Shown here one piece after another: positions 59,646 to 64,000 of a DNA stretch of 64,000 nucleotides. Positions within the stretch are counted from its first letter, which is position 1. Each line of letters begins with the position of its first letter. The DNA comes from Adiantum capillus-veneris (Eukaryota > Streptophyta > Polypodiopsida > Polypodiales > Pteridaceae). The stretch is from the NCBI GenBank assembly GCA_014529385.2, contig CM043961.1, forward strand, positions 11,142,478 to 11,206,477. The letters are read 5' to 3'. The notes under the pieces are model-generated. The model was not told the origin of the DNA. It saw only the letters and a list, made by a program, of their open reading frames with translations, and searched no databases. The translations under genes and the position numbers were made by a program.

Positions 59646-60049
59646 CAGTCATGTCTTGAAACCACAATAAAGTTGGACTTTTCTATATTTGGAGGGACTT
59701 TATGAAGCTACAAAAATTGGTTCACATGGGATAGCAGTCACTTAGAATACATGATCCTGATTTCAAGAAAACCTTCTAGCAGTCTTATTGTATCCAACTT
59801 CAAGCAGTAAAATGTACATAGATAAACTACTCAGAAAGACTCATGGCTGAATTATTCTCCCCATGTTTCGTGTGTCTTAGGTACCTGCATCAAGGAATAC
59901 TTGCACGCAGGTCGTCAAGGATATGGTGATGATGATGATAGAAGACTGCACTGCTTGTTGCATCGCTTACCTTGGCAGAGAAAATTGATAAGCAAAGAAA
60001 TCAATTCTCACTGCCAATCTAAACCATGAGAAAAGGGGCAGTTGGCAAT
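59461..60049. other. Anonymous spacer with (GA)21 at 59600-59641
   Basis: No gene recognised. ATCATCGCCATCATCAGCATC at 59517-59537 and GATGATGATGATAG near 59930 are short trinucleotide-like runs. Confidence 0.35.
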
Positions 60050-60755
60050 TTAAATTTTCTCAGATGAACAAAAAGATGCAATAGGAGTTGCTTCTCCTCC
60101 CCATAAGCTGATGAGGGTAATCATCAAGGCTAGTGAGGAGCTAGCGAGAAGCTGCAACAGGAACTTTGGTTTGGCTCCCAAATCGCGCCAATGACTGGTG
60201 GTGATCACCGGTCTCATAGGTAAATGACTCACATGATCCTTTGCTTGACATTTTGTAGAGGCCCTTCATGCTCCCAGTGTATAGCCAACTAGTGCCCCTG
60301 TACATGTGCTCGCTGGCCCCTTTAGGGAGCACTTCTTCATTATCCATTTCAGCTTCATCTACCCCCAGCACTTCTTCCGGATTGACGTACCAAAACATCA
60401 GCTCAGAAGGGACCTCTTGGCCTCCTCCCATCACTACTGAGCCCCAATTCCTCTGCCTCTCTGCCTTCTTCACATGCTTCCTCCTGTACAAATTCCTCAA
60501 CGTCTTTGCCCCCAAGTCTGCAACCGCCCTTTGTGTCGCTATACAGATGAGCAAAACCAAGACCACATCCTCCTCAGGTAGAACCTCCATTGCTAGCAAC
60601 TTCCAGTTAAAGAGGGCCATTGCCCTTCCTTGCCGAGCTTCTGCAGTATATCGCACCAGAGTTACAAAGCCTTCTTCCTCCTCTGGCACTGAGGATGGCA
60701 CTTCGTATTGCATATGACGCCCATTGAGTAGCCGGATCTGATAAATATACAGCAC
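60050..60755 (-). CDS. Candidate host-gene exon, unrecognised plant-like protein
   Basis: A 204-codon minus-strand frame (60141-60755) has ordinary protein composition: IRLLNGRHMQYEVPSSVPEE, LVRYTAEARQGRAMALFNWK, a hydrophobic helix EEDVVLVLLICIATQRAVAD, then a basic segment NLYRRKHVKKAERQRNWGSV. The first half looks like a conserved globular domain ending in a membrane-like or buried helix. The last 60 residues look less constrained. TATTTATCAG at 60738-60747 (minus strand) could be a splice acceptor, making the start an exon boundary rather than the ATG. It lies between two LINE fragments, so it may be a host fragment carried by or stranded among them. I cannot name the family. Confidence 0.4.
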
Positions 60756-60758
60756 CTA

Positions 60759-60761
60759 AAT

Positions 60762-60821
<60 letters not shown>
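60759..60821 (+). repeat. (CT)n microsatellite
   Basis: About 62 bp of CT, directly upstream of the open frame on the minus strand. Confidence 0.97.
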
Positions 60822-60822
<1 letters not shown>

Positions 60823-60831
60823 GATAGAGTC

Positions 60832-61309
60832 ATGCAATACCAAGATCAAAGGTGCTTAGGCCTGTACCTACTGGAACTACATCGGCACAGGGATAATCTA
60901 ATGAGAAGACAAAGAGCACTACAGCCTCAGAGGCAGATCACAGATTTCTTCAGATCGAGAGAAGCAGGAATGGAAGGAGAAGCGAGCAGCGAGCACAAAG
61001 GAGTACCCACATTCATACCAAAGGCACCCTCATTGACAGGGCGATTGAGCTTAGGAAATCGAGACAACCACGACCGAGATGCAGAAGCACACTTCACCGG
61101 AGGAGACTACAACAAAGGATTAGAAGCATTCTAGCCAGACACCCAGAATGCTCCTAAGAAGTTTATCTAATACTTTGTATTTAGTTTTTCGCATTTATTT
61201 TCACATTTTCACACTTTTCAGACATTGTAACAGACTCACCACTTTTGTATCAGTTTGGTCTCATAGGTCACTCTGGCCTTTTGAAGACGTTAATATAACA
61301 TTTCATTTC

Positions 61310-61313
<4 letters not shown>
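60832..61313 (+). mobile_element. LINE 3' end, plus strand, 5'-truncated
   Basis: A 100-codon frame (60832-61134; LYLLELHRHRDNLMRRQRAL, QITDFFRSREAGMEGEASSE) ends in TAG at 61132 and is followed by a 3' untranslated region with AGACATTGTAACAGACTCAC, GGTCTCATAGGTCACTC and TTAATATAACATTTCATTTC, then directly the (TC)n tract. The end matches the minus-strand copy at 59281-59460. The coding part would be the extreme C-terminus of ORF2 or a spacer; no zinc motif is present. Confidence 0.55.

Positions 61314-61385
<72 letters not shown>
61314..61385 (+). repeat. (TC)36 microsatellite shared by two LINE tails
   Basis: 72 bp of TC. The left side is the 3' end of a plus-strand LINE (CATTTCATTTC) and the right side is the 3' end of a minus-strand LINE (minus strand: AAATCGATTTACAAAGAG). 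Confidence 0.97.
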
Positions 61386-61388
<3 letters not shown>

Positions 61389-64000
61389 TAAATCGATTTG
61401 ATTAATTTACTAGTGGAAAACCTCGAAGCGAGGAAAACCCACCGAAAGGATCATATACAAGGGGAAGAACACATAACCACTCAGCTATACAGTGTAGCTA
61501 GAAACATTCATAGGAAAGCTGATGCATCTGTGCGGTGATATCACCAACTTCCAAAGCAAACCGTAATGATTGCCTAAGAGAAAACTTGAACAGTGGGAAC
61601 GGGTCTGCATGAGTACGATGGAACATGTCCCAGTATCTGACCCACATGAAGAAAACCGCAAAACGTTGTAGTGTCGGCGAGAAAATGCCAAATGCCCAAA
61701 ACCTTTTGTGGAAGACAATCCCTGGAAAACGGAGCCAAATACAAGCCAATACACGGCGAAGAAAATCTCTAGTAATGCAACAATCCCACAACAAGTGGCA
61801 GACATTCTCTTCTGCAATCAAACAATGGACACAAGAAGAAGGGCGAATATGACGTGCCATAAGAAAAAGTGCCGATTGGGAGCACTCCAAGCAAACAGCA
61901 CCAAAAAAACAATCGCTCCTTCAAAGGAAAATGGCTTTTCCAAAAGGCAGAGAGAAGCTTCCTCCACCGGGGATCAGATTTGTGCATGTGCCGAAGGGCA
62001 TTACAATGATCAACAAACCAAGGTTGTGGTAGAAGAAGAGCATAAATTCGACCGGCAGAAATATCTTGAAAAGACGTTTCCCGAAGATCCCAATCAGACA
62101 TGCGATCACCATCAGGCAAAGGTGTGACGGACAAGAAATCAAGCAACATGTTTTGAAGTTCTCTCCAAAACCGACGGTAATGCATGCCCAATCCAAAACG
62201 GCAAGCGGCGAAGGGAAACTCAAAAGTATATTGAGCCTCATCGACCACATCCTCAACCAAACGAATGCCACGACTAGAGAGAAAGTAAGCCTGGCGAGGT
62301 GAGCGGTCGACCAAAGTAAGAGAGAATGCCCGGCTCCAATGGAGACTCTCCAAACGAATCGAACCACTTTCCCGCTGAGGATTCCACGATAGATGAATCG
62401 TAACCTCTTTCCAGGACGATACCAAAGTGGAAGCAAGAGGACATCCAGGAATGTGCCCTTCCATCTTGCCAAACACCACCTCCTAGATAGATGATTGCCA
62501 ATGGCCAAATGAGGAAGTAGCAACATGCTGACCGAGGTAACATCAAAGTCCATGGCTGAATTTGTTGCGCAAGTGTAGGTAACAACATAGCTTTCCTAGC
62601 AAGAACATGCTTGCACAAGTCCCAAGATATTAGACCACAAAGACGTTTAGGAGTGCAAAGCTTCTCCATCGACATCAAGCGCAAACCTTTTTTCTGAGCA
62701 TGGGTCCGCCACAAATGGGACTTAATGTCCGACATAAGAGAATGAAGACAACAATGAGGCCAGTGCATTAATGGCAAAAAGAACTGAATATATGCCATCA
62801 GGATACTCTGTACAATTTACAGACAAACATGTAACGGCCAGGTGGATAACTTCCAGTAATGCAATTTGACATTCAAACGTTGAGTAACCCAATCTACTTT
62901 ATGAGAGTGAGTGACATTCCATCCAATTGAATAACCCAAATGCCTAGTAATTACATTTGGAGACACAATCTCACCTGGCCACAATAGACTATGCCAATCA
63001 CAAGAACGAAGAGGCAGAAGCTTTGATTTATAAAACTTAACTCAATGCCAAACAATTCCAAGGCTTCCATAATCACTCCAACATCAGCCTGTTGATTACG
63101 AGGCATAAACAACAAGTCATCGGCATAAGCCTGGCCAATGAGGTGCGACCCGAGGGTAACCGTAAACCATGAAGACGCTCAATACAGGTCAGGTGATCAA
63201 GATGAATCAACAGGGAGTGAGTGCAATAGCATACAACATAGCACTGAGGGGACAACCCTGCCTGACCGAACAGCCAAGAGGCCAAGATTTTGTTAATTTG
63301 CCTTCCAAGATCCCCGAAGACGTACTACAAGCATACAAGAAATAAACTACATTGGCCAATTTAGGACCAAACCCTAGGCACCTCATCGTGGCAGCAATGA
63401 ACTTATGAAGTCCCACTGTACCATGTCAAAGGCCTTTTCAATATCAACTTGCAAGTTGCATCACCAAGACATCCTGCTGAGTATACTTAGCATACTCCAT
63501 GTCAATCGTAACATTGGCCAGATTGTCCATAATCTGACGACGTGGAATGAAACCATACTGAGCCTGATGGAGTCTTGCAAAAAGATGGTCCTTAATAAGG
63601 TGCACCAGCATCTTAGCAATATCTTGTAAACCATCGGCATCAAAGTAATAGGGCACCAGAGAGAGAATTGCTCGCAAAGCGCTTGCTTAGGCAACAATTT
63701 AAGTAAATCTTCTTTTTAAGAAAGAGGCAAATCCTGTTTCTCCCATGCTGCATTTATCATGAAAAGCAACGGTTGTTCAAGAGCGTCCCAGAAGGAGAGG
63801 AAAAATTCCATAGTAAGCCCACCCCAACCGGGAGACTGTCAATGGCCCAATGCAACAACGCACTATGCAATTCTGAATTAGTGAATGGTTCCTCAAGGCA
63901 TCATGCATCTTGCCGGGATATGATCTAATGAACAAAAGTAAGCATCAATTGACGCGCATGGCAAACAGCCGAAGATGCCTGAGAAGGAGCAGCAAACACC
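61386..64000 (-). pseudogene. LINE (L1-type) ORF2 remnant: RT to zinc-finger C-terminus
   Basis: Minus-strand reading from the window edge: RT fingers with QYGFIPRRQIMDNLANVTID and EYAKYTQQDVLVMQL (63444-63600), palm with SVRQGCPLSAMLYAIA (63210-63260), and the catalytic GQAYADDLLFMPRN with YADD at 63116-63127. Thumb and connecting region show KSKLLPLRSCDWHSLLWPGE and TRHLGYSIGWN. A long C-terminal region (LCTPKRLCGLISWDLCKHVL, about 62600) ends in the zf-RVT motif CVHCLIAEENVCHLLWDC (about 61780-61833). The 3' untranslated region (GGTTTTCCTCGCTTCGAGGT, a small hairpin) runs into the (TC)n/(GA)n tract. Frameshifts occur at least at about 61890, 62480, 62800, 63290 and 63440. The endonuclease half lies outside the window. 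Confidence 0.85.

Overview
The window looks like intergenic, repeat-dominated chromatin of a land-plant nuclear genome. It contains nested Ty3/gypsy and Ty1/copia LTR retrotransposons with plant-type primer-binding sites, L1-type LINE remnants, long dinucleotide microsatellites, and a decayed Penelope-like element (PLE). There is no sign of bacterial gene organisation (no operons, no Shine-Dalgarno-led gene arrays, no CRISPR) and no tRNA or rRNA. A PLE together with a very large repeat load would fit a seed-free vascular plant (fern or lycophyte) or a conifer. The sequence alone does not decide which, so the taxon is inference.

Layout, left to right. 1-1.9 kb: decayed, internally deleted Ty3/gypsy pol on the minus strand. 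2.5-8.3 kb: simple repeats, a degenerate AT-rich minisatellite and a tandem duplication of about 620 bp. 8.34-9.03 kb: a 5'-truncated LINE with a 33-bp target-site duplication. 9.07-12.72 kb: a non-autonomous copia derivative with short LTRs. 13.17-14.93 kb: an inverted-repeat element carrying four 61-62 bp palindromes that share the end TACTAACGGCGCG. 16.6-24.2 kb: a family of diverged retroelement-derived repeats, one with a gypsy protease, plus the 3' end of a PLE.

24.19-46.91 kb is one very large Ty3/gypsy element on the minus strand. It has a 924-bp 5' LTR at 45984-46907, a tRNA-Asp-like primer-binding site, a long leader, gag, protease, RT, RNase H, an integrase region with two zinc-finger modules, a second protease-like motif, and a third coding region with a long coiled coil. 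The left (3') end has no LTR and stops within coding sequence. A fully intact Ty1/copia element (34139-39326, plus strand, identical 280-bp LTRs, 1393-codon uninterrupted polyprotein, 5-bp duplication GTTCT) sits inside its pol. A 24-bp palindrome with an ACGCGT centre recurs near both ends of the gypsy element.

46.9-51 kb holds a second copy of a repeat of about 1.1 kb, followed by a PLE reverse transcriptase pseudogene on the minus strand. 51.3-55.3 kb is a second copy of the gypsy-derived repeat seen at 16.6-20.7 kb. 56-60 kb is mostly anonymous. 60.05-60.76 kb carries the only open frame that might belong to a host gene. 60.8-64 kb contains two LINE fragments that converge tail to tail on one (TC)n tract; the right-hand one retains RT and zinc-finger motifs and runs off the window.

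Apart from the copia element every coding region is decayed. The window therefore reads as a history of nested insertions: old gypsy, PLE and LINE copies, then the large gypsy element, then a very recent copia insertion.
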